A stretch of DNA of 64,000 bases from Micavibrio aeruginosavorus EPB (GTDB taxonomy: Bacteria; Pseudomonadota; Alphaproteobacteria; Micavibrionales; Micavibrionaceae), in assembly GCF_000348745.1 (NCBI RefSeq), contig NC_020812.1, positions 2,394,611-2,458,610 of the forward strand, written 5' to 3'. A program made the translations under genes and the position numbers. This document shows positions 53,023 through 62,583 of the stretch, piece after piece. Each line of letters opens with the position of its first letter. The stretch's first letter is position 1. The notes below the pieces were generated by a model. It saw nothing but the letters and a program-made list of their open reading frames with translations, had not been told where the DNA came from and made no database searches.

Positions 53023-55017
53023 TTATTGCGGACGCATTTCGTTATTGTTTGCCGGGTGCGGTGGTTCGTTATCGCTAACATTGACCGCCTTCGGCGTTTC
53101 ATCCGGTGCCGGATCAATCGGATCACGGGACAGGGTTTTTCCCTGTGCCACGGCGGCAATTTCAGACCCGCTCAACGTTTCATATTTCAACAACGCCTGC
53201 GCGATGTTTTCCAACTGATCGCGATGATCGGTCAGGATTTGTTCCGCGCGCACTTTGCCGCTGTCGATCAACTCGCGAATTTCCTGATCCAGCATCAGGG
53301 AGGTGATTTCGGACATGTTTTTCGACCGTCCGACAACGCCCATCATCTGTTCGCCGCGCCCCGCGGAATAGCGCACCGTGCCCGCTTTTTCGGACAGACC
53401 CCAATCCTGTACCATGCGTTCGGCCATGTCGGTTGCGGCCTGAATATCGCCGGACGCACCGCTGGTGACTTTTTCATGACCAAAGACCATTTCCTCGGCC
53501 ACGCGGCCACCGAAGCACACAGCCAAGCGGGCGTGCGCTTGCTGGCGGTTCAGGGAGACACGGTCACCATCCGGCAACTGCATCACCATACCCAGGGCAC
53601 CGCCGCGCGGAATAATCGTAGCCTTGTGGATCGGGTCCGCGCCCGGGGAATGCAAGGCGCACAAAGCGTGGCCCGCTTCGTGATAGGCCGTCAGGCTCTT
53701 TTCTTCGTCCGACATCACCAGACCCTTGCGTTCCGCGCCCATAATGATGCGGTCGCGGGCCTGTTCGAAATCGGCGGCGGTCACCAGCTTGCCGTTGCGA
53801 CGCGCGGCGCACAACGCCGCCTCGTTCACAAGGTTGGCCAGATCGGCACCGGAGAAACCCGGCACGCCGCGTGCAACAACGCGCGGGTCCACATCGGTAT
53901 CCAGCGGCACGTTGCGCATATGGGTTTTCAAAATCTGCACCCGGCCCGACAGGTCCGGCAAACCGACATACACTTGGCGGTCAAAACGGCCCGGGCGCTT
54001 CAGCGCCGCATCCAGCATTTCCGCCCGGTTGGTCGCACCCAGAACGATAATACCCTGATTGTCCTCGAACCCGTTCATTTCGACCAGAAGCTGGTTCAGT
54101 GTGCTTTCGGATTCTTGGTGCCCGCCGCCGGCGCCGTTACCACGGGCGCGGCCCAGCGCGTCAATTTCGTCAATAAACACAATGCAGGGCGCGTTTTTCT
54201 TCGCTTCGGCAAACAGATCGCGCACGCGGGACGCGCCCACACCAACGAACATTTCCACGAATTCGGACCCAGACACGGTGAAGAACGGCACGCCCGCTTC
54301 GCCCGCGACCGCCTGAGCCATCAGGGTTTTCCCCGTGCCCGGCGGGCCGACCAACAACGCGCCATGCGGAATTTTACCGCCCAGACGTCTGTATTTTTCC
54401 GGGTTCTTCAGGAAATCGACCATTTCCATCAATTCGGTTTTGGCTTCATCAATACCAGCCACGTCGGTGAAACGGACCTTGCATTCTTCGGGCTTGATCA
54501 TCTTGGCTTTGGATTTGCCAAACCCGTTGGCCGGGCCCTGGCCACCGCCCATTTGCTTCTGCTGCTTTTTCTGCATCCAGTACATGAAACCGATCAGCAA
54601 ACCGACCGGAATGATCGACAGCATCAGCATCATCATAAATCCGCCGCCGCCAAAACCGCCGCCATTGGATTTGACTTCATCGGGAGGAAGGCTGGTCACA
54701 TTCACACCACCTTCAATCATCCGCTCCATAAACTTGTCGGCGCTTTCCGGCACGTGGGTGATAAAAATCTTGTTGTCGATGGTTTCACCACGCACTTGCT
54801 GGCCCTTCATCGTCAGGGAATAAATTTGCCCCTGACGCGCACGCTCAACAAATTCGGTGTACGGCATGCCAAACGCTTTGAATTCGCGTTCATACGCGCT
54901 TTGCTGACGATCGCTATACGCCCAGTACCCAATACCGGCGACCGCGACAAAGGCAACCGCCAAAGCGACCGTGTTTTTCTTCTTCTTTGCGTCCGGATTC
55001 TTCTGTGGCGTAGCCAT
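53023..55017 (-). CDS. ftsH: ATP-dependent zinc metalloprotease FtsH, copy 2
   Basis: The product of 664 residues has the full FtsH layout: membrane helix one ([20 protein letters not shown]), a periplasmic domain, helix two ([20 protein letters not shown]), the AAA+ domain (GPPGTGKT near residue 226, [11 protein letters not shown]) and HEAGH near 448. The standard pore sequence FVGVGAS is present, so this is probably the housekeeping copy. It is about 60 percent alike to copy 1 by eye across the AAA+ and protease parts. The 237 bases upstream (55018-55254) hold no gene and probably the promoter. Confidence 0.95.
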   Translation of the reverse strand: MATPQKNPDAKKKKNTVALAVAFVAVAGIGYWAYSDRQQSAYEREFKAFGMPYTEFVERARQGQIYSLTMKGQQVRGETIDNKIFITHVPESADKFMERMIEGGVNVTSLPPDEVKSNGGGFGGGGFMMMLMLSIIPVGLLIGFMYWMQKKQQKQMGGGQGPANGFGKSKAKMIKPEECKVRFTDVAGIDEAKTELMEMVDFLKNPEKYRRLGGKIPHGALLVGPPGTGKTLMAQAVAGEAGVPFFTVSGSEFVEMFVGVGASRVRDLFAEAKKNAPCIVFIDEIDALGRARGNGAGGGHQESESTLNQLLVEMNGFEDNQGIIVLGATNRAEMLDAALKRPGRFDRQVYVGLPDLSGRVQILKTHMRNVPLDTDVDPRVVARGVPGFSGADLANLVNEAALCAARRNGKLVTAADFEQARDRIIMGAERKGLVMSDEEKSLTAYHEAGHALCALHSPGADPIHKATIIPRGGALGMVMQLPDGDRVSLNRQQAHARLAVCFGGRVAEEMVFGHEKVTSGASGDIQAATDMAERMVQDWGLSEKAGTVRYSAGRGEQMMGVVGRSKNMSEITSLMLDQEIRELIDSGKVRAEQILTDHRDQLENIAQALLKYETLSGSEIAAVAQGKTLSRDPIDPAPDETPKAVNVSDNEPPHPANNNEMRPQ

Positions 55018-55254
55018 GATGAAACAACTCCCAATCCTGTTTTTTCTTTGTTTTTATTTTTTAAGAGGGAAATTGGTAGGCCGCTCAACCAAGACTGTCA
55101 ATTGATTGTTATGGGAATCGCGGATTTTTGAAATAATCGTGCGCATTCAGCGGGTTAGGATTCTCCGCCGGGGCCAGAAGATGGCCAAAATTCACCTGTA
55201 ATTTCAAAGACTTTGCGTGATGGCCACTTGGGGAAAGCCCAAGTTCCGGGGGCC

Positions 55255-55959
55255 TTAATCCGCCCGCTTCCAGATGGCGTCCGTCAGGGACGCGACCAGT
55301 TTTTCATGGGCCTCGGCCTCATCCGCCGGGATGGGGAAATCGCGTTTTTCGCGGGCCTTGCGCCGCATCGGCTCAATCCCCGCCAAAACCGAACCACGCC
55401 CCTGTTGCTGGGCACCGCTGGCCGCACCCAGGCCCAGGCCGTGTTGCCGCCCGCCGCACAGTTCCAGATACACCTCGGCCAACAATTCCGCATCCAGCAA
55501 CGCGCCGTGCAATTCGCGGCCCGTATTGTCGACGCCAAAGCGACGGCACAGCGCATCCAGGCTGGCCGGGGACCCGGGGAATTTTTCCCGCGCGATTTTC
55601 AACGTGTCGACAACATCCTTCAGCCGATAGCCGGGGAAGCCCACATTGGCCAATTCGGCATTCAGGAATTTGACGTCGAATTCCGCGTTGTGAATGACCA
55701 GCTTGCCGTCATCGCCGATGAAATCCAGAAATTCGGTGTAGATTTCGGCGAAGACCGGCTTGTCCTTTAAAAACTTGTCATCCAGTCCATGCACCGCCAC
55801 AGCCTCAGCCGGAACGGAGCGTTCGGGATTGATATATTGGTGATAGGTGCGCCCCGTCGGCACATGGTTCATCAGCTCGACACAGCCAATTTCAACCAGC
55901 CGGTCGCCCTGCAACGGGTCCATGCCCGTGGTTTCGGTATCCAGTACGATTTCACGCAT
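55255..55959 (-). CDS. dnaQ: DNA polymerase III epsilon subunit (proofreading exonuclease)
   Basis: The product of 234 residues has the DEDDh exonuclease motifs: [10 protein letters not shown] at the N-terminus (Exo I), [13 protein letters not shown] (Exo II) and the Exo III part [18 protein letters not shown]. The C-terminal part is shortish but includes the segment that would bind the alpha subunit. The ATG at 55959 ([10 protein letters not shown]) is the normal start; a frame from 56010 adds 17 unlikely residues. In many alphaproteobacteria dnaQ lies near coaE and aroE, as here. Confidence 0.95.
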   Translation of the reverse strand: MREIVLDTETTGMDPLQGDRLVEIGCVELMNHVPTGRTYHQYINPERSVPAEAVAVHGLDDKFLKDKPVFAEIYTEFLDFIGDDGKLVIHNAEFDVKFLNAELANVGFPGYRLKDVVDTLKIAREKFPGSPASLDALCRRFGVDNTGRELHGALLDAELLAEVYLELCGGRQHGLGLGAASGAQQQGRGSVLAGIEPMRRKAREKRDFPIPADEAEAHEKLVASLTDAIWKRAD

Positions 55960-56006
55960 AGGGGAACTATGAAAGGTTTTAAGCGGCGGCGCAAGGGCGA
56001 CAAAAA

Positions 56007-56045
56007 CCAATCCCCCCGACCATACGGACCGGGGGGATTGGAGAA
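56007..56045 (-). terminator. terminator after the 133-residue membrane protein gene
   Basis: CCAATCCCCCC and GGGGGGATTGG form an 11-bp stem; on the minus strand it is followed by TTTTTG. Confidence 0.85.
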
Positions 56046-56057
56046 AACTCTAAGAGA

Positions 56058-56459
56058 TTATTGCGCCTTTAGTACGGGAAGGGACGCGCCACCGCGGATT
56101 GATTGCGTGGTCGCCTCTGCCTTTGCCGCGGCTTCCGTTTTTGTGGTTTGCGGGGCATCGTGGCCAGCGATGGCCAGATAAAGCACTGCACCCGTTGCGG
56201 TCGCCGCAAAAGTTTTTAAGAGCGCATTTTTCTTCAGGGCCGCCACAAAACCCAGCGTATTGTCTTTTTCACGCACATCCAGCGCCGTTCCGAAACTGTA
56301 GATGGCCGCCGCGCCGGTAAAGGCCGCCAATGCGGCAGAGGCAGGCAGGCTGGTGATGGCGAGCAAGGGGGCCGCAACAATCCCTGCGATCCCGGAATAA
56401 CCCAATACATTTTCCAACGCAGATGATTTTGAATGTTCTTTTTTGGTAATCTTTGTCAT
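56058..56459 (-). CDS. small membrane protein of unknown function
   Basis: The product of 133 residues begins MTKITKKEHSKSS and has three or four hydrophobic segments (YSGIAGIVAAPLLAIT, ASAALAAFTGAAAIYSFG, LLKTFAATATGAVLYLAIAG). The C-terminus is polar. I do not recognise the family. The ATG at 56459 has an AAGGGGATCG ribosome site. It has its own terminator and lies between dnaQ and the amidotransferase gene without overlap, so it is likely an independent unit. Confidence 0.6.
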   Translation of the reverse strand: MTKITKKEHSKSSALENVLGYSGIAGIVAAPLLAITSLPASAALAAFTGAAAIYSFGTALDVREKDNTLGFVAALKKNALLKTFAATATGAVLYLAIAGHDAPQTTKTEAAAKAEATTQSIRGGASLPVLKAQ

Positions 56460-56566
56460 TTGCGATCCCCTTCTGAATGCGTTTTTTTCGAATGGGGGGA
56501 ACCTACACAAATACAGATATTATGTCAATATAAATAGTTTTATTCGTTTAAATTCAAATAGATAAA

Positions 56567-57277
56567 TCAGATATTATCCAGCCACTCATTCAAACACAAC
56601 CGCGTCTGGGCCTGCATTTTCGGCAGCCAATGGTCCGTATCAGCCCGCAGGCCGTTCAGGTCCAGATCGCCCGTGGCGGCGCGGTGCGCCAGACCGACGG
56701 ACCAGCTGTGCATGATGCGCGGCGTCACCTCGACATGGCACTGGAATGCCAGCACGTGATTGTCGATTGCGTAAATCTGGTTTTCGTACTTCGCCGTACT
56801 GGCCAGGCGCGTGGCGCGTTTCGGCAGGTTGAACGTATCGCCATGACGTTGCATGACGCGCGTGGCGGTGTGGTCAAAATGACGGGCGACGGAATTTTTT
56901 CCCGCATCGCTCAAAATCAGATCATGCCAGCCGAATTCTTCGCCACGCGGGCCCTTGTACACATCTTCGCCACACGCCGCGGCAATCATTTGCGCGCCAA
57001 GGCAGATGCCCAGCGTGGGGCGGCCCGCTTCAATGCGCGCGCGCACGGCGTCAATTTCATGGTTTAAAAACGGATACAAATCGCGCTGGTAAATACCGCA
57101 CGCCCCGCCCAAAACCACCAATAAATCGGGCTTTAATGGGTCAAGATCAGAAAAATCATGATCGAACGTATCGATCAACGTGATGTCCGCACCGCGATCA
57201 ACCAGCACATCGGCAATGGTGCCCGCGCCATCGGACATGGAATGACGGAAAATTGTAACGTTACGGATGGTGGACAT
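56567..57277 (-). CDS. class I glutamine amidotransferase
   Basis: The product of 236 residues has a GuaA-like amidotransferase domain: DLLVVLGGACGIYQRD, the nucleophile Cys in LGICLGAQMIA near residue 90 and the His-Glu pair in FQCHVEVTP near 181. No synthetase domain is attached, so the partner or substrate is unknown; such stand-alone proteins may also hydrolyse gamma-glutamyl compounds. Its start overlaps the coaE end by 17 bases, so it is transcribed with coaE-aroE-ppsR. Confidence 0.88.
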   Translation of the reverse strand: MSTIRNVTIFRHSMSDGAGTIADVLVDRGADITLIDTFDHDFSDLDPLKPDLLVVLGGACGIYQRDLYPFLNHEIDAVRARIEAGRPTLGICLGAQMIAAACGEDVYKGPRGEEFGWHDLILSDAGKNSVARHFDHTATRVMQRHGDTFNLPKRATRLASTAKYENQIYAIDNHVLAFQCHVEVTPRIMHSWSVGLAHRAATGDLDLNGLRADTDHWLPKMQAQTRLCLNEWLDNI

Positions 57278-57884
57278 GGGGGGATGGTCCCTGTTGCAGA
57301 AGGTTACGCATGATTGTTTTTAACGCCCGCATGGTATGCACGCGACCAAGGCCCGTCTGAACGACGTAATCGGCCCGTTTGCATTTATCCGCATCGGGCA
57401 TTTGTCCAGCCAGAATGGCGTTGAATTTATCCATCGTCATATTGGGCCGCGCCAGCACGCGTTGTTTTTGTACATGCGGTGGGGCGGTCACAACAATCAC
57501 CTTATCAACACGGGATTCCGCACCCGTTTCATACAGCAGCGGAATATCCAGCACCGCGATTTTGACGCCCAGCACGCGATTTTTATGCAGGAAATCCGCT
57601 TGGGATTGACGCACCATCGGGTGCAAAATCCCTTCTAAAATCGCCTTTTTTGCAGAATCGGGGAAGATGATCGCCCCCAGTTTTTTGCGATCAATCGCAT
57701 TGTTGGTTTGATCCAGAACGCCGGGGAATGCGGCCTCAACCGCCGCCACCGCCGCACCATTTGGACCCAGCAATTGATGCACGGATGCATCGCTGTCATG
57801 CACGGGCACACCCAGCCGCGTGAACATCGCCGCCGCCGTGCTTTTCCCCATGCCGATCGATCCGGTTAAACCTAAAACAATCAT
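57261..57884 (-). CDS. coaE: dephospho-CoA kinase
   Basis: The product of 207 residues catalyses the last step of coenzyme A synthesis. The N-terminus LGLTGSIGMGKSTAAAMF holds the P-loop, followed by VHDSDASVHQLLGP and DIPLLYETGAE, all typical of CoaE. Its start overlaps the aroE stop as ATGA. Confidence 0.96.
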   Translation of the reverse strand: MIVLGLTGSIGMGKSTAAAMFTRLGVPVHDSDASVHQLLGPNGAAVAAVEAAFPGVLDQTNNAIDRKKLGAIIFPDSAKKAILEGILHPMVRQSQADFLHKNRVLGVKIAVLDIPLLYETGAESRVDKVIVVTAPPHVQKQRVLARPNMTMDKFNAILAGQMPDADKCKRADYVVQTGLGRVHTMRALKTIMRNLLQQGPSPHVHHP

Positions 57885-58723
57885 GACTCCACCAATCGTT
57901 CCATTACGATGGATTCCAATTCATCATCCACATGCGGCATCACCCCATACCACGCATCGAACGCCGGGCGCGCCTGATGCAACAGCATGCCAAGGCCTGT
58001 CACAATTGTGTTTCCACGCACCTTCGCCTGTTGCAGCAACGGCGTCATCAATGGACGATAAACGATATCATACACCACAGCATTGGGTGACAACCCACCC
58101 ACATCCAGATCCAGTGGCGCCTGTCCCGTCATGCCCAGCGACGTTGTATTGACCAGCAAATCCGTATCCGCCAGCGCACCGCCGCGTTTTTCCCAATCAA
58201 CAATCAACACGCGGCCATCATCATCCAGATCGTTCGCCACCGCCACCGCGCGTTCGCGCGTGCGATTAATCAACGTGATCCATTCAAAATCTTCGCGCAA
58301 TAACGCATATAAAACCGCACGCGCCGCGCCGCCCGCACCCAACACCACCGCGTGTTTTCCGGACAAATCAAAATCCGGCACCGATGATTTCAGATGATTG
58401 ATAAACCCATCAACATCGGTGTTATGCCCGTACAGCCGGCCATTTTCGTCAATGGTCACCGTATTCACCGCACCCACGGCCTGCGCCGTATCATCCAGAT
58501 CATCGCACAGGAATGATATTTCTTCCTTGTGCGGCAGGGTCACATTAAAACCGACATATCCCTCATCCGCCAGCGCACGAACACGGGCCGCCAAATCATC
58601 GGGCGCACTATCAATCGCCGTATAAGACCCGTCAATCCGGTACTTGTGCAGCCAGTGCGTATGGATAAGCGGGGACAAGGAATGCGATACCGGATGGCCG
58701 ATCAGGCCCGTTTTGCGCGTCAT
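57881..58723 (-). CDS. aroE: shikimate dehydrogenase
   Basis: The product of 280 residues reduces 3-dehydroshikimate with NADPH in aromatic amino acid synthesis. Visible are IGHPVSHSLSPLIHTHWL, GFNVTLPHKEE with the catalytic Lys, VLGAGGAARAVLYAL (NADP site), NRTRERA and YDIVYRPLMTPLLQQA. It overlaps ppsR and coaE by 4 bases each. Confidence 0.96.
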   Translation of the reverse strand: MTRKTGLIGHPVSHSLSPLIHTHWLHKYRIDGSYTAIDSAPDDLAARVRALADEGYVGFNVTLPHKEEISFLCDDLDDTAQAVGAVNTVTIDENGRLYGHNTDVDGFINHLKSSVPDFDLSGKHAVVLGAGGAARAVLYALLREDFEWITLINRTRERAVAVANDLDDDGRVLIVDWEKRGGALADTDLLVNTTSLGMTGQAPLDLDVGGLSPNAVVYDIVYRPLMTPLLQQAKVRGNTIVTGLGMLLHQARPAFDAWYGVMPHVDDELESIVMERLVES

Positions 58724-59598
58724 GACAACAACTCCGGCTGATCTTTGAGCCCCAATTTTCGTTGCAGCAACAATTGAATTTCCGCCGATGTTTCCTCAAC
58801 CGAACGGCGCGTGACATCAATCACCGGCCAGCCATGGGTCGAGAAAAATTTGCGCGCGATGCGAATTTCTTCTTCGACGCGATCAATATCCAGATAGGTG
58901 TTTTCGGTGTAATGCGGATTCATATCCTCCGCCCTCAACCGGTTGCGGCGCAAGGCGACCAGACGGTCCGGCGTTTCGGTCAGGCCGACAATCAACGGCC
59001 CATCATGCGTGGAATCCTTTAATTTCAGCACTTTTTCAGGGAACGGCAGATCCGGCACAAACGGAATATTGGCCGCGCGAATGCCGCGCCGGGCGAGAAA
59101 AATGCACGTGGGCGTTTTCGATGTGCGCGACACGCCGACCAGGATGACATCCGCTTCCTCGATCCCATCCAGATTTTGCCCGTCATCAAACGACAACGCA
59201 AAATCCACCGCATCAATCCGTTTGAAATACGCCGCATCCAGCGCGTGTTGCAGACCCGGAACCCCCTTGGGCGCAACCCCCAGATAGGACGATAACCCTT
59301 TAATAATCGGATCCAACACCGGCATGCAGGGCAGGCCCAGATCATGCACCGCCCGTTGCAGATGTTTGCGCAAATGCTTGTCCACCATGGTGAACAAAAC
59401 CGGGCCCGGATTTTCGGCAATTTCCGCGATCACGCGGTCCAGCTGTTTATCGGTCCGCACCATGGGCCAGAACCGCTCCACCGCCTCAACCTCTTCAAAC
59501 TGGGACAGGCACGCCCGCGCCAACCCCTGCAACGTCGTGCCGGTGGCGTCGGAGACCAGATGAACATAAAACGGCGCATCGGCGCGATGGTGTTTCAT
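58720..59598 (-). CDS. ppsR: pyruvate, water dikinase regulatory protein (PSRP family)
   Basis: The product of 292 residues is a bifunctional kinase/pyrophosphorylase of the DUF299 family that acts on phosphoenolpyruvate synthase or pyruvate phosphate dikinase. The start FYVHLVSDATGTTLQGLARA and the P-loop region DVILVGVSRTSKTPTCIFLA are diagnostic, with GIRAANIPFVPDLPFP following. It heads the ppsR-aroE-coaE-amidotransferase operon. The target enzyme is not in this window. Confidence 0.93.
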   Translation of the reverse strand: MKHHRADAPFYVHLVSDATGTTLQGLARACLSQFEEVEAVERFWPMVRTDKQLDRVIAEIAENPGPVLFTMVDKHLRKHLQRAVHDLGLPCMPVLDPIIKGLSSYLGVAPKGVPGLQHALDAAYFKRIDAVDFALSFDDGQNLDGIEEADVILVGVSRTSKTPTCIFLARRGIRAANIPFVPDLPFPEKVLKLKDSTHDGPLIVGLTETPDRLVALRRNRLRAEDMNPHYTENTYLDIDRVEEEIRIARKFFSTHGWPVIDVTRRSVEETSAEIQLLLQRKLGLKDQPELLS

Positions 59599-59655
59599 GC
59601 TGGTATGGTAGCGGAAAAAGGCAAAAAAACCATGGGGTTTAACACCCCCGTCTTT

Positions 59656-59729
59656 GTCATCCCGACAGAGCGAAGCGACGAGGGATCCCCCTACCCAAGG
59701 TGAGATCCCTCACATGCGTTCGGGATGAC
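59656..59729. repeat. imperfect palindromic intergenic repeat
   Basis: The outer arms GTCATCCCG (59656) and CGGGATGAC (ending 59729) and the inner arms AGGGATC and GATCCCT form a two-part hairpin with CGAAGCGACGAGGG between. The pattern GTCATCCCGA..GCGAAGCGACGAGGGATC is typical of dispersed REP-like elements. Only one copy is seen in this window, between ppsR and the gene at 59756. Confidence 0.75.
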
Positions 59730-59755
59730 AATGTGGTGGCGCTCCACCTCGGCCT

Positions 59756-60886
59756 TTACCCCCGCGGCGTGGCCGGGCGGACCAAGTCGCCTTCGGGGAA
59801 GATCAGGCGGGCCAGGTCGGCATCGCGGAACGGGACGTTGTTCACCATGACCACTTCCATATCGTACATGATGTGGAACAAATGGGTCTGGTTGATCGGG
59901 TCGCTGAGGCCCGCGAAGAACGGGTCTTTCAGGATGCCGTCGCCCAGGCCGGACAGATACGCCGTGCCATCGGGCAGGATGGCCAGACCCTCGATCACCG
60001 CCGGGGTGACCTTGTCCGCGCCAAAGGACGGGGTAATGTCATCATTCAGGAACACGTCATCCAGAACTTCCAGCGTTTCATGGTCGCTGGCATCCACGCG
60101 GGCTGTATCCGCATACCATTGGCGGAAGGTGTAGGCGAGAACCGCGCCGTTGAACAAGGCGCCCGGATCGCGTTCCAGAAAACGGGTGAAAATGGTGGCC
60201 ATATCACCCTCGTCCGATCCCAGAATATGGCGCCAGATTTCGGCAAAACCCGCCCCGCGCAATTCCCAACCCGCCAGAATGGTGACGGTATCGCAATCAG
60301 CGGCGCGTACGCGTTCCAGCATCAGATATTGGTCCGGCGCAAAATCTTCTTCCGATCCATCCAGACGGTTTTCGTGCCAGACATCGCGCAAGGCGCGGAT
60401 AAAGGTGGTCAGCAACGCATTGCGGAAGAACGCCGAGCGACCCAGCGCATCGACATTCATGCCAAAACGATCGATCAGGATCAGGCGTTCAGCCACATCA
60501 ATGTAATAACCTTCGCGGCCCAGATGATCGAGGCCAACGGACCAGCCATGATCTTCGGCATCCAGCATCAGGGCGCGGACCAGCGGGCTTTCCCCCGCCA
60601 TCATCGCGCACCAGGTCAGAACATCGCGGTCGGTTTGAAAGGCAAAGGGGCGTTCCTGAACGCCATCAATATCGCATTGATCGGCCTCGGCCAGAATGGC
60701 GGCGAGCGGCCAGAAGCACGGCATCATCCGCACGGATGGCGCCACACCCGGACCGGACAACAGCGTCACGGCATCACCGGTGGAATGGGTCAGGTCATAA
60801 ACATGGGGGTGTGCGGCATCGCGGTTGAGATCGCGGCCATGCAGGCGTTTCAGATGGGTTTTGCGCGTTAAACGCTCGGACTTCAT
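59756..60886 (-). CDS. protein of unknown function, family C copy 2
   Basis: The product of 376 residues has no signal peptide. It aligns in its middle with the 489-residue protein encoded just upstream: AERLILIDRFGMNVDALGR parallels DANAIFLNPRRDRTDQILL, APDQYLMLERVRAADCDTV parallels HPDQAILVNRAQIADLAAS, and ILAGWELRG parallels VAWELQLAG. The zinc-type HExxH is not intact in either. The ATG at 60886 is chosen because upstream sequence belongs to the other gene; the frame itself stays open to 61402. Confidence 0.65.
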   Translation of the reverse strand: MKSERLTRKTHLKRLHGRDLNRDAAHPHVYDLTHSTGDAVTLLSGPGVAPSVRMMPCFWPLAAILAEADQCDIDGVQERPFAFQTDRDVLTWCAMMAGESPLVRALMLDAEDHGWSVGLDHLGREGYYIDVAERLILIDRFGMNVDALGRSAFFRNALLTTFIRALRDVWHENRLDGSEEDFAPDQYLMLERVRAADCDTVTILAGWELRGAGFAEIWRHILGSDEGDMATIFTRFLERDPGALFNGAVLAYTFRQWYADTARVDASDHETLEVLDDVFLNDDITPSFGADKVTPAVIEGLAILPDGTAYLSGLGDGILKDPFFAGLSDPINQTHLFHIMYDMEVVMVNNVPFRDADLARLIFPEGDLVRPATPRG

Positions 60887-60956
60887 TGAATCAGATCCAC
60901 ACACATCGGCATCAACCCAACGGGGGGCATCCCCCGTCAGATCGATCAATTCATAC

Positions 60957-62426
60957 TCATGCCCCGCGCTCGTCTTCTGCAGAGACGGGCTGGAGGTAAA
61001 CAATATCGGCTCCGCCAGATCCACCGCTTGCGCGTTTGGCCGGAATGTTGTTGCCGGAACCGGACGCGCGGTCCGCCCCGGGCAAACGGATAATGTTTGC
61101 TGCCGTCTTTTCATATTTGTCGCCATCCATTTTATTTTTTGTAATTCCGGCGGCAGAATTTGCACCGGTTTGGATGGTTTCAGACGTTTGCAATTCCTGT
61201 TCCGCTTCCCGGAAGGAGCGTTCGAACTTGATGAACCACAGGAAATTGGCATTCGAGCGGTCCCGCACCTCGGTAAAAATGGCGTCGGACAGGATGGTAG
61301 GGACAAAAGAGACCAGGTAATTTTTGCCGAAAGGCATCGTGCCCAGCGCCAGCACCAGATCGGTGGTGATGGTGCGTGATGCATCTTCGCCGGCAAAGAC
61401 ATAACCCTGATAATCGGCCAGCATTTGCTGGATCAGCGTGCGATCCTCAATCCGGCAGCGATCAGACAGGAACCATGTTTCAAACACAGCCGCCGATGCC
61501 GACCCATTATTGATGGTGCGGAAATCCAGATAGGCTTCGCGGGCGAAGGCGCGGGCCAGATCGGCCATGGAGGATTCCTCCAGCCGCTCCCACGGATCGC
61601 GGTTGCCCGCCAGTTGCAGTTCCCACGCCACGCGGATGGTGGACGCGGCCAGATCAGCGATCTGGGCCCGGTTGACCAGAATGGCCTGATCCGGGTGGAA
61701 GGTCAGCGGATGCAACAGCGCCCCGTTGCGGTGTTGCCACATGCGGCGCAATTCGCGGGACAGTAACAAAATCTGATCCGTGCGGTCACGGCGCGGATTC
61801 AGGAAAATCGCATTGGCGTCGCGGTCATAATGCGCGGTGTCGACCTGTTCCGAAAAATGCAGGCCCAGACCAAATTGTTCGCCCAGCAACAGATAGGCAT
61901 GCGCCACACGGCTTTTTTCCAAAGCGGCGCGCAAGGCCCGCAGATCAAATTCACTGCAGGACGCAGGTTCCAGTTCCGGATCGAGCGCAGCGCGCATCTC
62001 ATCCATAAATTCTTCCATGCGCAATTGCGGCAGGCCCGGTTCGGACAACGCCGCATCCGCCGCCATCAGACGGTCCTTCATTTCGGCAACGCCGCGTTCG
62101 ATTTCATCAATGCTGAACGGATCGGCGCCATAGGTCGCGCCCATGGATGAATAGCCATCACTGGCAAATTCCAGCTCGTCTTCAATGTCGCCTTCAAAAT
62201 CCATATAGAACAGTGGCTGGTCACCAATGATCGAGCAACGCACCGGTTGGGCGTTGTTCAATGTATAGGCAACGCGGCAATCATCCTGTTGCAGAATTTC
62301 GATGGTGGTGCCGTTGCCCCCGCCGCGGCCATTCTGTGACTTCGTACCCATGAACCCAAACCATTGTTTAATGGGCTTTGCGCCCGTTTTGATCCGCACA
62401 TTCCCCATGTAGCGGTATGGGTCCAT
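60957..62426 (-). CDS. protein of unknown function, family C copy 1
   Basis: The product of 489 residues is soluble, with an N-terminal part of about 170 residues absent from the next gene, a core (AHYDRDANAIFLNPRRDRTD, RELRRMWQHRNGALLHPL, FHPDQAILVNRAQIADLAAS, VAWELQLAGNRDPWERL) and a polar, Gly-rich tail. The core resembles proteins I recall being called DUF6782 putative metallopeptidases, but the HExxH-like site here reads RELRRM, so activity is doubtful. It lies 70 bases upstream of its paralogue and is probably co-transcribed with it. Confidence 0.65.
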   Translation of the reverse strand: MDPYRYMGNVRIKTGAKPIKQWFGFMGTKSQNGRGGGNGTTIEILQQDDCRVAYTLNNAQPVRCSIIGDQPLFYMDFEGDIEDELEFASDGYSSMGATYGADPFSIDEIERGVAEMKDRLMAADAALSEPGLPQLRMEEFMDEMRAALDPELEPASCSEFDLRALRAALEKSRVAHAYLLLGEQFGLGLHFSEQVDTAHYDRDANAIFLNPRRDRTDQILLLSRELRRMWQHRNGALLHPLTFHPDQAILVNRAQIADLAASTIRVAWELQLAGNRDPWERLEESSMADLARAFAREAYLDFRTINNGSASAAVFETWFLSDRCRIEDRTLIQQMLADYQGYVFAGEDASRTITTDLVLALGTMPFGKNYLVSFVPTILSDAIFTEVRDRSNANFLWFIKFERSFREAEQELQTSETIQTGANSAAGITKNKMDGDKYEKTAANIIRLPGADRASGSGNNIPAKRASGGSGGADIVYLQPVSAEDERGA

Positions 62427-62583
62427 TATGCGGGGGCGAAGTTAATGAGTTCTAACCAAGGGGACAGTTTTTTGAAAATATTTTTCCGTTCTTAGACAAA
62501 GGGTTAGGTGACTAATTTTCCCTAATATCTGAACTTGCCCGCCCTCACACAGGGGGCGCGGGCAAATAATTGCAAAATTTGGC

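Noticed and set aside
52954..55131. 725-residue plus-strand frame opposite ftsH copy 2
   Set aside because: The minus strand encodes an unambiguous FtsH; the antisense product has shadow-like composition rich in His, Arg and Gln.
60887..61402. N-terminal extension of the 376-residue family C protein
   Set aside because: This part overlaps the 3' end of the 489-residue gene in another frame, and its composition is that of a shadow.
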